The position numbers were made by a program, and so were the translations under genes. From NCBI GenBank assembly GCA_020721085.1, contig DYNJ01000004.1, positions 1 to 37,759 on the forward strand: a stretch of DNA of 37,759 bases, in the 5' to 3' direction. Below, piece after piece: positions 9,866 to 19,898 of this stretch (positions are counted from its first letter, which is position 1; every line of letters begins with the position of its first letter). The notes below the pieces were generated by a model. It searched no databases. It had not been told where the DNA came from and saw only the letters and a list, made by a program, of their open reading frames with translations. Source of the stretch: Sulfurovum sp. (GTDB taxonomy: Bacteria > Campylobacterota > Campylobacteria > Campylobacterales > Sulfurovaceae).

Positions 9866-11089
9866 TTATGCGCTTAATTTGTTTTTTATATAGATTGGTT
9901 TTGTACCGTGCTCGATCACATCGGCTGTGATCACTGCTTCATAACCGCTGTATTCCGGCAATTCATACATGATCTCCAGCAGAGCCTGCTCCATGATCGA
10001 GCGAAGCCCCCTAGCGCCTGTTTTGCGTTCGATCGCCCGTTGTGCGATCATCTCCAGCGATTCCGGCTCGAAAGAGAGGAGGACACCGTCTATCTTAAAG
10101 AGTTTTTGGTACTGCTTGACCAATGAATTTTTCGGTTCTACCAATATCCGCACCATATCTTCTTTGGTGATCTGGTTGAGTGCGGCGTGGACATGAAGAC
10201 GGCCGATCAGTTCCGGGATGAGACCAAAGCTGACAAGATCACCGGATTCTGCGAATTGAAGCAGATCACTTTCGTCTTTTTTGCTTCTTTTCTCTTGCCC
10301 GAAGCCTAGTATATTGCTGCCTAATCTTCTTCTGATGATCTCCTCGAGCCCGTCAAAAGCTCCTCCGCAAATAAAGAGAATATTGGTCGTATCTATCTGC
10401 AAAAAGTCCTGATTGGGATGTTTGCGTCCGCCTTTGGGCGGGATGTTGACGATAGAACCTTCGATGATCTTCAGCAATGCCTGCTGAACGCCTTCTCCTG
10501 AGACATCCCGTGTAATCGAACGGTTCTCTCCCATCCGCGCAATTTTGTCAACTTCATCGACAAAAACAATACCTCGTTGGGCAAGCTCTATATTGCCGTC
10601 CGCCTCTTGGAGAAGTTTGGTAAGGATATTTTCGACATCTTCTCCTACATAACCGGCTTCGGTAAGGCTGGTAGCATCGGTAATCGCGATAGGGACATTC
10701 AAAAATCGTGCGATCGTCTGTGCAAGCAGAGTTTTACCGCTTCCGGTCGGTCCTATCAAAAGGATATTGGATTTGGCGATCTGTGTTTGATCTTTTTCGT
10801 CATTGCTAAAGATGCGTTTATAGTGGTTGTAAACGGCCACGCTCAGCGTTTTTTTGGCAATATCTTGTCCGACCACATACTCATCGAGCATATGTTTGAT
10901 CTCTTTGGGCGCAAGCAGCATCTCTTGGATATCCAGATCTGTAAAACCGGATTGCTGTTCTTCTTCGCCAAAAAGTATTTTGTATGCCGAAACGACACAA
11001 TTGGAGCAGATATATGCATGGTCACCTGCAATCAACAGATTCTTGTCACTCTCGTGAGTTCCGCAAAAACTGCATTCATTCTCAGACAT
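9866..11089 (-). CDS. clpX: ATP-dependent Clp protease ATP-binding subunit ClpX
   Basis: N-terminal Cys4 zinc motif CSFCGT...[22 protein letters not shown]; ClpX family sequence. Confidence 0.98.
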   Translation of the reverse strand: MSENECSFCGTHESDKNLLIAGDHAYICSNCVVSAYKILFGEEEQQSGFTDLDIQEMLLAPKEIKHMLDEYVVGQDIAKKTLSVAVYNHYKRIFSNDEKDQTQIAKSNILLIGPTGSGKTLLAQTIARFLNVPIAITDATSLTEAGYVGEDVENILTKLLQEADGNIELAQRGIVFVDEVDKIARMGENRSITRDVSGEGVQQALLKIIEGSIVNIPPKGGRKHPNQDFLQIDTTNILFICGGAFDGLEEIIRRRLGSNILGFGQEKRSKKDESDLLQFAESGDLVSFGLIPELIGRLHVHAALNQITKEDMVRILVEPKNSLVKQYQKLFKIDGVLLSFEPESLEMIAQRAIERKTGARGLRSIMEQALLEIMYELPEYSGYEAVITADVIEHGTKPIYIKNKLSA

Positions 11090-11870
11090 TCTGACTCCTT
11101 ACAAAAGGGATGCCCCGTTTTGTGTTGATGATAAACTCGCTAAGCTGCGCAATATAGATTGAGTTACTGTTTTTTGAAAGTTGTTTGGCACACTCTTGCA
11201 CGGGCAATCCTTGCCCAAAAAGCTCTCTATAGGCATTTTTGAGCTCATCGATAGCTTCCCTGGGCAGATTTCTTCTTAAGCCCGTGAGATTGAGACCCCG
11301 CAGGGTAGCTCTGTTGCCCTCTGCCATGCAAAACGGAGGCAGATCCTGCGTCAATGCGCTTGCACCCGCAAGCATCGCGTAATCGCCCAGTTTGACAAAC
11401 TGATGTATGGCGGACATGGCTCCTATGACAACACGGTTACCGATCTCGACATGACCTCCTAAATTGGCAGCATTGGCCAGGATGCAGTGATCTTCAATGA
11501 TCACATCATGCCCCACATGCACATATCCCATCAAGAGGTTGCCGCTGCCGATACGCGTGACACCGCCGCCGCCTTCCGTTCCGGGATTGATCAGGGTAAA
11601 TTCGCGGATAGTATTGTCATCGCCTATCACCAGTTTCACATCTTCTCCGTCAAATTTTAGATCCTGAGGTATCGATCCGACGACCGCATGGGAGAAGATA
11701 CGGTTATTTTTGCCGATCTGCGTATCGCCCTCGAGCAGAACATGTGAAGCAACCGTCGTACCGCTCCCGATCTTCACCTTTGATGAAATATAGGCAAAAG
11801 CGCCGATTGTAACATTGTTGCCTATGACTGCGCCTTCTTCTATGATCGCTGTCGGATGTATGTTTTGCAT
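11082..11870 (-). CDS. lpxA: acyl-ACP--UDP-N-acetylglucosamine O-acyltransferase
   Basis: Hexapeptide-repeat protein [22 protein letters not shown], 262 aa, next to fabZ. Confidence 0.96.
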   Translation of the reverse strand: MQNIHPTAIIEEGAVIGNNVTIGAFAYISSKVKIGSGTTVASHVLLEGDTQIGKNNRIFSHAVVGSIPQDLKFDGEDVKLVIGDDNTIREFTLINPGTEGGGGVTRIGSGNLLMGYVHVGHDVIIEDHCILANAANLGGHVEIGNRVVIGAMSAIHQFVKLGDYAMLAGASALTQDLPPFCMAEGNRATLRGLNLTGLRRNLPREAIDELKNAYRELFGQGLPVQECAKQLSKNSNSIYIAQLSEFIINTKRGIPFVRSQNV

Positions 11871-11885
11871 CTATCTGGCCACCCG

Positions 11886-12335
11886 CTATTTATCTACTAT
11901 CATTGCTTTGAGCTCGGCTTGTGCGACAACCTTGTCGTCTACATATGCTTTGGCATCAAACTGCCAAACCGCACCTTTGCGTTTCATGACAACAATCTTA
12001 TATACAAGTTTATCTCCGGGTGTGACAGGTGCTCTAAACTTTGCATTGTCGATACTCATGAAATAGACGACTTTGGTATCAGCCTGATTTTGTTCTTCTA
12101 TCGGAAGACTTTTGAAGGCCAGCACACCGCCTGCCTGCGCCATACCTTCGATGATCATAACGCCGGGATAGATCGGATGCCCCGGGAAGTGACCTTGAAA
12201 TACTCCCTCTGAGATAGTCACATTTTTATACCCTTCGATCAAATGACCCTCTTGTATCTCGGTGATTCTGTCGACCAGCAAAAATGGGTAACGGTGAGGC
12301 AATATCTTTTGGATTTCAACAATATCTATAAGCAA
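11886..12335 (-). CDS. fabZ: 3-hydroxyacyl-[acyl-carrier-protein] dehydratase FabZ
   Basis: [39 protein letters not shown]. Confidence 0.97.
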   Translation of the reverse strand: MLIDIVEIQKILPHRYPFLLVDRITEIQEGHLIEGYKNVTISEGVFQGHFPGHPIYPGVMIIEGMAQAGGVLAFKSLPIEEQNQADTKVVYFMSIDNAKFRAPVTPGDKLVYKIVVMKRKGAVWQFDAKAYVDDKVVAQAELKAMIVDK

Positions 12336-12364
12336 TTTTCGACCTTTTGTGAAAAATAAATTTT

Positions 12365-12370
12365 ATTATA
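12365..12370 (-). promoter_or_regulatory. putative -10 box of the fabZ-lpxA-clpX-mreB-mreC operon
   Basis: minus strand gggaTATAATaaaa about 30 nt before the fabZ start. Confidence 0.35.
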
Positions 12371-12434
12371 TCCCAAAAAAGCTAAAAATTTAATATCAAG
12401 TGGATGTTTCGATTTTTTTGTATTTATTAAAGGC

Positions 12435-12839
12435 TTAGAATTCTACTTTTTGAACCGCAACTATTTTTTTGATATCATTTATGCAGCATCTCCCTGCTGG
12501 GTGCCTCAAATCACATCGGTTGCCAAAGTTATCAATTCTGATCTTGATTTTATCCAAAAGACTATTGCTGACAAGCTCTGCCTTTGGGTAATTATAGCAA
12601 TAGCACAACAAAGCCTGATCCGAGGATGAGCTTTTGATTCCGATCTCTTTGTTGACCATGCTTGTAGTGAAAAGATCATCTTGGCTGTAATAGACTATAT
12701 CGCACTCTGGCGTACTGCAAAAATAGTAGGCGGCATCGCTGATTCTGCTTATATCTTTGACATGATGTATCATCGTATCAGATGATACTTTGTGTCCAGC
12801 CAGATTGCATGATGGACATTTATCTGCGAAAAAAAGCAT
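12435..12839 (-). CDS. CopZ N-terminal-domain-like Cys-rich metal/[2Fe-2S] protein
   Basis: Start 12839 preceded by AAAAGGA; CPSC, YYFCSTPECDIVYY, LCYC, RCDLRHPAGRCC pattern as in CopZ N-terminal domains. Confidence 0.7.
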   Translation of the reverse strand: MLFFADKCPSCNLAGHKVSSDTMIHHVKDISRISDAAYYFCSTPECDIVYYSQDDLFTTSMVNKEIGIKSSSSDQALLCYCYNYPKAELVSNSLLDKIKIRIDNFGNRCDLRHPAGRCCINDIKKIVAVQKVEF

Positions 12840-12924
12840 TTTAATCCTTTTGCATACGGCTATAAGTGCCAAAATGCGATAGAGCTTGGCAATTATAACG
12901 ATTTTTGCTGAAATACCCGTAAAG

Positions 12925-12992
12925 AATTAATGTCTCTTTAATCGACCAAAAGAGATAATTGAAATATTATTCGTGATGAAATGAATAATATT
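12925..12992. promoter_or_regulatory. two adjacent dyad-symmetric elements upstream of the 13024 gene
   Basis: AATTA(atg)TCTCTTT-9nt-AAAGAGATAATT, then AATATTATTC-10nt-GAATAATATT (perfect 10-bp arms). Confidence 0.6.
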
Positions 12993-13023
12993 AAAAAATT
13001 ATCAATAGTGCAGGGAGTACAAA

Positions 13024-13620
13024 ATGGATTTTTTGTGGAAAAGAACAATACAAGTATCAGTCTTGGCACTGCTATTGGCTGGCGTTGCGGTCGCTGACGA
13101 TGTAACCGATACGATAGATGAGGCAGTTGCGGCATATAAAAACGGTGAATTTGGCAAGGCTGCCGAGGATCTGACTTATGCTCTGGATCTAGTCAAACAA
13201 AAAAAAGGCGACAGCCTCAAGGCATATCTGCCGGAGCCTTTGAGCGGATGGACTGCCGAAGAGGCAAAATCCCAAACTGCCGGTGCTGCGATGTTTGGTG
13301 GGGGTACAATGATAAACCGCACCTACCGCAAAGGTGATGCGTCTGTTACGATCGATATAATGACAGACTCTCCGCTCATGCAGGCTATGACTGCTATGAT
13401 ATCCAATCCCATGCTTGCATCTTCGGATGGTGGCGAGTTGATGCGCATCAACCGTGAAAAGGCGATCGTCAAATACAACAAAGCAGATAAATCAGGTGAA
13501 GTTATGCTGCTAATTGACAAACGATTCATGATCACAGTCAAAGGCAACGAAGTCGCCAAGGAAGATTTGATAGAGTATGCCAAAACTATTGATGTCAACA
13601 AGCTTAAAAATATCAAATAG
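13024..13620 (+). CDS. secreted protein of unknown function, possible TPR-like N-terminal segment
   Basis: Signal peptide VSVLALLLAGVAVADD; AVAAYKNGEFGKAAEDLTYAL; AGGGAG upstream. Confidence 0.75.
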   Translation: MDFLWKRTIQVSVLALLLAGVAVADDVTDTIDEAVAAYKNGEFGKAAEDLTYALDLVKQKKGDSLKAYLPEPLSGWTAEEAKSQTAGAAMFGGGTMINRTYRKGDASVTIDIMTDSPLMQAMTAMISNPMLASSDGGELMRINREKAIVKYNKADKSGEVMLLIDKRFMITVKGNEVAKEDLIEYAKTIDVNKLKNIK

Positions 13621-13686
13621 CGAATTTAGATATACAGTTTTGCACATAAAAACTCTTGGTCCTTCCCGTACAGGATGAAAAGCGTC

Positions 13687-13713
13687 AAAAAATGATAACT
13701 TCTTATCGTTTTT
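13687..13713 (+). terminator. possible AT-rich hairpin terminator after the 13024 gene
   Basis: AAAAATGATAA-CTTC-TTATCGTTTTT, one wobble pair. Confidence 0.4.
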
Positions 13714-13802
13714 AGCTTGTAGCGGGTCAAACACGATGTTGGCATGTGCAAAAGTTGAGTTAGATATATTGTTCTTAAAATGATAAGAGAAAAGGTTTTT
13801 AA

Positions 13803-14906
13803 ATGGCAATTTCTAAGTTTTGGCTGGTTGTATTGCTCATGACTCTGACAACAACCCTGTTAATCTCCGGTGAAGCAGAGCCGTACTTTAGGCGTTATGC
13901 GATAGAGTCTGCCGTTGTCAGCTATGAGATCAACGGCAGCGGGAAGATCGCAGAGAAAAGCCAAGTGACTATCGATGGCATCGCTACTTTAATATTTGCA
14001 GACTGGGGAGTCCGACAATCGTATCTGGAATATTATACCAAGTCAACAAGCGGAGGGATCAAGAAAACCGAAGTGATTCGTACTTTGTTTGTCGAAGATC
14101 ACGGTATGGTCTATAAGGTCGATTTTGATAAAGAGAAGATCGAAAAAAATGTAAATCCCATGATCAAAGATGCGATCAGCTCAAAAAAAGATCTCTATTT
14201 GACCCAGATGGAAGAGCTCAAGTCCAAAGGAAAAAAAGTAGGCTCTTCGGTCGTGCTGGGGCTTCAATGTGAAGAGTGGCAAGTCGGAGGAAACAAACTC
14301 TGCTATTATCAAGGTATTGTACTCAAAGAGGAATCGAAAGTGTCCGGTATCACTTTGGTTAAGACTGCTGTTAATATCGAGTATGAGGCAATTCCGGAAG
14401 ATGCGTTTGCTTTGCCGGACATGGCGCTTCTGAAACAAAAAGGATATCTGCTGGAACCAAAAGAGCAGTATATTGCCAATGCGCCGCAAAAGCCGTCTAA
14501 GGCACAGACAGCAACCGCTTCGGACGGGAACAACACAGAGGAGATACCGGAAGATGCCCAAAGCCAAACGGCCTACCTGGTCAAAGAGAGCGATGCAGAG
14601 ACACTGTTTAAGCAACAAAAGGAGATGTTGCAAACGCTATTGACTCAGACACAAGAGGCGCGGGTCTGTCTTGAAAATGCCGATGACAAGAGTGAGGCGG
14701 AAAAGTGTATTGAGGAGATGGTATATACCAAAGAAGAGATTTACGGCGACAAAGATCAAGAGTGCGGGATTTTGGATTGGACGGAGAGTATCAAAACAAA
14801 GAGACTTGAGAAGCTCGAAGATGAGACCATGAATCTCAAAAGAAAAATGCCTTGCATAAGAGGAAGCCGCAATTATCAAGACCTATCCGGCTGTATGTCT
14901 GATTGA
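13803..14906 (+). CDS. secreted protein of unknown function (DUF4412-like appearance)
   Basis: Signal peptide; YLEYYTKSTSGGIKKTEVIRTLFVEDHGMVYKVDFDKEKIEK. Confidence 0.7.
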   Translation: MAISKFWLVVLLMTLTTTLLISGEAEPYFRRYAIESAVVSYEINGSGKIAEKSQVTIDGIATLIFADWGVRQSYLEYYTKSTSGGIKKTEVIRTLFVEDHGMVYKVDFDKEKIEKNVNPMIKDAISSKKDLYLTQMEELKSKGKKVGSSVVLGLQCEEWQVGGNKLCYYQGIVLKEESKVSGITLVKTAVNIEYEAIPEDAFALPDMALLKQKGYLLEPKEQYIANAPQKPSKAQTATASDGNNTEEIPEDAQSQTAYLVKESDAETLFKQQKEMLQTLLTQTQEARVCLENADDKSEAEKCIEEMVYTKEEIYGDKDQECGILDWTESIKTKRLEKLEDETMNLKRKMPCIRGSRNYQDLSGCMSD

Positions 14907-15050
14907 GAAGTCCAGTTTTTTCACTACATCGTTAAAATTGAATCCTTCGTTCATTTGTCCATCCTTTAGAATATAAAATTCTATCGGACTAACACGAAAT
15001 TTCTAACACTCCCGAAGTTTCATCGAGTCTCTATCGAGTGTTGACCAATA
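14883..15050 (-). other. possible degenerate end of a mobile element with a 23-codon N-terminal ORF remnant
   Basis: Minus-strand AAAGGATggacaaATG opens MNEGFNFNDVVKKLDFSIRHTAG*, preceded by an AACACTC/GAGTGTT inverted repeat. Confidence 0.3.
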
Positions 15051-15129
15051 TATATTTGGGTTGCGAGGGTGTGACAAAGCTTGGTGATCCGCATGATCAA
15101 AGCTTGGATGATGTTTTGGTAGTCCTTTG

Positions 15130-15203
15130 AAATTTATTACAACCCCACTACTTCAAGCATTGGCATGGCTTAGACAAACCCTACTGCATAATCCGGGTTT
15201 AAG
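15130..15203. repeat. copy A of a diverged intergenic repeat (partner at 32861-32933)
   Basis: AAATTTATTACAACCCCACTACTTCAAGCATTGGCATGGC...TGCATAATCCGGGTTTA aligns by eye with the partner. Confidence 0.45.
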
Positions 15204-15212
15204 CTGACTGCT

Positions 15213-15755
15213 TTAGCGTACGATTTTGGTGAACTTGCTGCCCTCGATTGTCAAGTTATACATCAAGCCCTTGCTACCGAAGACAAAAGCGATGATGGGT
15301 TTGTTGAATGTCGCATTGCTGATATCTTTGCCTACACCCCATTCGATGATCGCTACAGAGCCATCGACACCGACTTCCCACCCGTCACTTTTTTGAAACT
15401 TATTTAGTGCCTCGTCGGTTAAAAAGGCGATAATAATACTTTTTTGCTGTGCGCCAAACTGGAATCCCACGGAGGCTGAGGCCGTACTGTAGTACTGTGT
15501 ATTTTTGCCTCCGACTCTGAGTACTCCCTCCCCATATTCACCGCCGATACCAATTCCGGCTTTGATCACTTTGGGAAAAATGAGTATGCCTTTGGCATTT
15601 TTGGTGATAAACTCTGAGGAGCCTTGTATCTCTTTGTTGAACTGAGCGATCGCCATATCTGCTTCGGTATTGATGACTTCCGCTGTTTTGGCATGAAGCA
15701 CCCCACTCGCAAGAGCCATGAGTAAAAAAGCTAACATGGATTTGATAAGTTTCAT
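15213..15755 (-). CDS. SYLF/YSC84-domain lipid-binding family secreted protein
   Basis: AKGILIFPKVIKAGIGIGGEYGEGVLRVGGKNTQYYSTASASVGFQFGAQQKSIIIAFLT. Confidence 0.88.
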   Translation of the reverse strand: MKLIKSMLAFLLMALASGVLHAKTAEVINTEADMAIAQFNKEIQGSSEFITKNAKGILIFPKVIKAGIGIGGEYGEGVLRVGGKNTQYYSTASASVGFQFGAQQKSIIIAFLTDEALNKFQKSDGWEVGVDGSVAIIEWGVGKDISNATFNKPIIAFVFGSKGLMYNLTIEGSKFTKIVR

Positions 15756-15862
15756 TGGATATCCTTCGTGTAATTTTGTATATTATATCATAAATAAAAC
15801 TCAAAAATTCTAATATTTATTTGGTATAATACGCCGAAAGTCAAAATTGAAAGGTCTTATAA

Positions 15863-16276
15863 ATGCAAATCAAATCACTATTTTTACCCATCTCATTAGC
15901 TCTTGCAGGTTTTAGTATGTCAGCGTGTTCTGTCTATGATAAAATGCTTACGGTACCAAAAACTCTGACTGCAACAGGGCAGGTTAAGCCAAAACAGATT
16001 CCAGAAGCTTCTGCAGCTTACACTGCCGAGGAGAAGGAAAAAGCATACAAAAGCGCGATGCAGGATGTTGGCAAGAAGATCAAGCAGGATCCGAACTACA
16101 AAAAGCTTGCTCTTGCAACACCGGAAGATAAGAGTTGGTTTGGCGACTTGACCTATAAATTATGGGATCACCAAATCACAAAAGAGCAGTTTGTCTCTAC
16201 CGGACTCAAAAAATATCCGGATCGTTCATATGAGTTCAATTTCGTAGCCGACGGACTTCTCTCAAAGCCGCTTTAG
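15863..16276 (+). CDS. putative lipoprotein of unknown function
   Basis: Lipobox-like LAGFSMSAC; 137 aa; upstream AAAGG. Confidence 0.7.
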   Translation: MQIKSLFLPISLALAGFSMSACSVYDKMLTVPKTLTATGQVKPKQIPEASAAYTAEEKEKAYKSAMQDVGKKIKQDPNYKKLALATPEDKSWFGDLTYKLWDHQITKEQFVSTGLKKYPDRSYEFNFVADGLLSKPL

Positions 16277-16321
16277 AGGTGCCTTTTATTCTATATTTTT
16301 AAATTCGTCCTACCTATTATC

Positions 16322-16349
16322 TTGGTTGGAAAGATAGCGATTGTATAAT
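16322..16349 (+). promoter_or_regulatory. putative sigma70-type promoter between convergent genes
   Basis: TTGGTT - 16 nt - TATAAT, with no ORF downstream on that strand. Confidence 0.35.
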
Positions 16350-16433
16350 ATCTTTTGAAGTGTAGTCAAGATATATAAATGAAGCTTAATTTCAATTTTT
16401 ATTTAAAAGAGGCACCCTAAAGATATGACGGGC

Positions 16434-17024
16434 TTAGATCACACTTTGGACAAACGCATCCATCTCATCTACTATCACTTCGAGCGCTCTTTCGCCGTTG
16501 ATGACTTTCAAGATATTTTTGTCTGTGTAAAACTGCTGTATCTGAGCTAGCGGATCGGTATATATCTTCATGCGGTCATAAAATACATCTTCTTTGTCAT
16601 CGCTTCTGACTACTTCTGACTGGGCGGCGCGTCCCAAGATACGCTCTTTGGCTACCTCTTGGCTTACCCGTACTTCGATGACTGCTACGAGGTCAATCTC
16701 TTGGTGTGTCTGGAGGATCTCATCAAGCGCCGTCATCTGCTCTACGCTTCTAGGATAACCGTCGATCAAAATGACACTTTTGGGTGATCCGTTGATAGCG
16801 GATATGATAGTTTCGATAATAATAGACAGAGGTACCAATGCGCCTTTGGAGATGAAACTCTCAATTATGTGGCCAAGTTCGCTGCCGCTGGCTACTTCTG
16901 TCCTGAGCAGATCACCTGTAGAGAAGTGCGCTATCTGACCGCTATGTCTTTGGGCGATCAAATCAGCATCGGTTGTCTTGCCGGAGCCCGGAGCTCCGAT
17001 GATAAGAAAAAGTTTTTTTGCCAT
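16434..17024 (-). CDS. adk: adenylate kinase
   Basis: [38 protein letters not shown]. Confidence 0.95.
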   Translation of the reverse strand: MAKKLFLIIGAPGSGKTTDADLIAQRHSGQIAHFSTGDLLRTEVASGSELGHIIESFISKGALVPLSIIIETIISAINGSPKSVILIDGYPRSVEQMTALDEILQTHQEIDLVAVIEVRVSQEVAKERILGRAAQSEVVRSDDKEDVFYDRMKIYTDPLAQIQQFYTDKNILKVINGERALEVIVDEMDAFVQSVI

Positions 17025-17043
17025 TTTTGTTCCTTTATTTGTT

Positions 17044-18810
17044 TTATTTTACTGCTGACTGGCGAATTCTCAAACTCAACTCTTTGAGCTGTTCTTCATC
17101 TACTTCGCTTGGTGCTTTGGTCATGAGACACTGTGCTCTTTGCGTCTTTGGAAAGGCGATCACATCTCTGATGCTTTCTGTACCGCTGAGCAGCATGATC
17201 ATCCTGTCAAGACCCATCGCAAATCCGCCGTGTGGAGGCGCTCCGAACTTGAGTGCGTCGAGAAGGAAGCCAAATTTGACTTTGGCCTCTTCTGTGCCGA
17301 TGCCTAGTAGTCTGAATATCTCCGACTGGATCTGCTCTTTGTGGATACGGATAGATCCTCCGCCTAGTTCTGTGCCGTTGAGTACGATATCATAGGCGAT
17401 AGACTCGATATCTTCAATCTCTTCATAGTCTAGCGTACCATTGTCTGATACCTTTGGCATCGTAAACGGATGGTGCAGCGCTTTGACTTTGCCCTCATCT
17501 ACCTCAAACATCGGGAAGTCCACAACCCAGAGGAATGCAAATCTGTCTTGGGGTATGATCTTCATCTCTTCAGCAAGATAGATACGGAAACGACCCATAT
17601 AATCAAGAACTCTTTTTTTGTCTCCCGCACCGAAAAAGACCGCATCACCCACTTCAAGTTTACATCTGTCGATAATCGCTTCTAGATCTGAATCGGTAAA
17701 AAATTTAGCCAAAGGACCTTTGAGTCCATCCTCTTTCATCTGGAAGTATCCAAGTCCCTGTGCACCGAATTTGCGTACAAAATCCTCAAAACCCTTCATC
17801 TGTCGCTTGGAGAAGATCATATCCCCTTTGGGCACCCTGAGCGCTTTAATGCGATTTTTCTTGGGCGTTTTTGCGATTGAGGAGAAGATTTCATTGTCGC
17901 ACCGTTCGAAGATATCGATCACATCTACCATAGGCATCTCATAGCGCATATCCGGTTTGTCGCTGCCGTATGTCTCCATAGCCTCTTTGTATGTCATGCG
18001 GTCAAACTTGGCAGGGATCTCCTTCCCGCAAGCTCTGAAGATATCACCAAGCAGTTTTTCGGCTACCCTCATCACATCTTCTTGATCGCAGAAGCTCATC
18101 TCTACATCGATTTGGGTAAATTCGGGCTGCCTGTCAGCTCTGAGATCCTCATCGCGAAAACATTTAGCGATCTGGAAATAACGGTCAAATCCGCTGACCA
18201 TCAAGAGTTGTTTAAAAAGCTGCGGAGACTGCGGAAGAGCATAGAATTCACCGCCATGCACACGGCTGGGTACCAGATAGTCCCGTGCGCCTTCTGGTGT
18301 TGATTTGGTCAAGATTGGTGTCTCGACTTCGAGGAAGCCTTGCAGGTCAAGCGAATTTCTTGCCGCGATAGAGGCTTTGGAGCGAAGTTTGAATATGTCA
18401 TAGCTCTTTTGCGTGCGTAGTTCTAAGTAGCGGTACTTGAGGCGTATCTCCTCATTGACTTTTTCGTCACCGAGTTCAAACGGCATCGGAAGAGAGCGAT
18501 TTTCGATCACAATATTTTCTGCAACGATCTCGACCTGTCCTGTTTTGAGGTTGGGGTTTTCCAGTCCTTCGCCTCTGGCTCTAATTGTGCCAGTTGCGAT
18601 CAAAACGAACTGATCCCGTACCTCTTCGGCATGTTTGTGTGCTTGTGCGTTGTCTGCGGGATCACAGACGATCTGCACCACTTGATCTTTGTCGCGAAGG
18701 TCGATAAATATGACGCCCCCATGGTCTCTTCTGCTGGAAACCCAGCCGCTGACAGTAACTCTCTGTCCGATATGCTCCTTGTTGATCTGGGCACAATAGT
18801 GTGTTCTCAC
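17044..18810 (-). CDS. aspS: aspartyl-tRNA synthetase
   Basis: 588 aa; [56 protein letters not shown]. Confidence 0.97.
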   Translation of the reverse strand: MRTHYCAQINKEHIGQRVTVSGWVSSRRDHGGVIFIDLRDKDQVVQIVCDPADNAQAHKHAEEVRDQFVLIATGTIRARGEGLENPNLKTGQVEIVAENIVIENRSLPMPFELGDEKVNEEIRLKYRYLELRTQKSYDIFKLRSKASIAARNSLDLQGFLEVETPILTKSTPEGARDYLVPSRVHGGEFYALPQSPQLFKQLLMVSGFDRYFQIAKCFRDEDLRADRQPEFTQIDVEMSFCDQEDVMRVAEKLLGDIFRACGKEIPAKFDRMTYKEAMETYGSDKPDMRYEMPMVDVIDIFERCDNEIFSSIAKTPKKNRIKALRVPKGDMIFSKRQMKGFEDFVRKFGAQGLGYFQMKEDGLKGPLAKFFTDSDLEAIIDRCKLEVGDAVFFGAGDKKRVLDYMGRFRIYLAEEMKIIPQDRFAFLWVVDFPMFEVDEGKVKALHHPFTMPKVSDNGTLDYEEIEDIESIAYDIVLNGTELGGGSIRIHKEQIQSEIFRLLGIGTEEAKVKFGFLLDALKFGAPPHGGFAMGLDRMIMLLSGTESIRDVIAFPKTQRAQCLMTKAPSEVDEEQLKELSLRIRQSAVK

Positions 18811-19028
18811 GCAACTTCCTAACGGGCACCTCTAAAAACCACAATATTTCAATAGGTTATCGGATATGTCCTAACAATAAATTTTCGCGATTATAGCCAA
18901 GTTTTATTGAAAAACAGGAATGAGAACTGGTGGAACGGGTATCGAAATAGGGCAGGTAAAGGGATTTTATTGTATGCTGTCTTATTCAAAACGAGTACCC
19001 AAAATAGCATATTTGTGCAAGGATGCAG

Positions 19029-19898
19029 ATGATGGAATCAAAGCGCATACAGATAAATACAGCAGGATTTGTCCTCAAGCCGGAAATGCCGGAGATCAAG
19101 GCGCTCTACGAGACGATCAAGGCACAGTTTGAAGCCAAAGGCATCCGAGTGCTATTGTCAAGTAAATCTGCCAAGACGATAGGCAAAAATGGTATCGAAT
19201 TTAAACAAATGTGCGAAGAGTCTGATTTTTTGGTCTCTTTGGGCGGGGATGGTACGCTTCTGTCATTGGTACGGCGAAGCTATCTGTACAATAAGCCGGT
19301 CCTGGGGATCAACGCGGGAAATCTTGGATTTTTAGCGGATATCAAGATCAATGAAGTGGACTCATTTCTAGATAACCTGCTAAGCGGTGAATATCGTATT
19401 GATGACCGCATGATGATCGAAGGCTTCATCCTAAAGAAAAATGACAAAATCAATTTTTATGCTTTCAATGATGTGGTGATCACTCGGCCGACCATCTCCA
19501 AAATGGCAAAGATCAACTCCTCTATCGAAGGCGAGTGGTTCAATACTTACCGAGGAGACGGATTGATCATCTCGACATCTACCGGATCTACTGCCTACTC
19601 ATTGGCTGCGGGAGGACCGATATTGTATCCTCTGACAAAAGCATTTGTGATGACACCTATCTGCGCGCACTCTCTCACACAGCGTCCTTTGGTGGTGCCG
19701 TCTGATTTTACGATCGAACTGGACTCTCCGGATGAGAAGGTGATTGTCTGGATCGACGGACAAGACAGTTATGAGATGTATGTCGGCGATAAGTTGATGA
19801 TCAAAGGAGCTGCCATAGGAGCCAAACTGCTGCATAAGAAAAAAAGAAGCTATTTTGCCATATTGCGAGAAAAACTATCATGGGGTGATGAGAGTTGA
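19029..19898 (+). CDS. nadK: NAD kinase
   Basis: FLVSLGGDGTLLSLVRR, GNLGFLADI, STSTGSTAYSLAAGGPI; start 19029 or 19032 after AAGGA. Confidence 0.95.
   Translation: MMESKRIQINTAGFVLKPEMPEIKALYETIKAQFEAKGIRVLLSSKSAKTIGKNGIEFKQMCEESDFLVSLGGDGTLLSLVRRSYLYNKPVLGINAGNLGFLADIKINEVDSFLDNLLSGEYRIDDRMMIEGFILKKNDKINFYAFNDVVITRPTISKMAKINSSIEGEWFNTYRGDGLIISTSTGSTAYSLAAGGPILYPLTKAFVMTPICAHSLTQRPLVVPSDFTIELDSPDEKVIVWIDGQDSYEMYVGDKLMIKGAAIGAKLLHKKKRSYFAILREKLSWGDES

Noticed and set aside
18920-19132. 70-aa plus-strand ORF before nadK
   Set aside because: Overlaps the nadK start in another frame, with no family resemblance; nadK has the better start signal.
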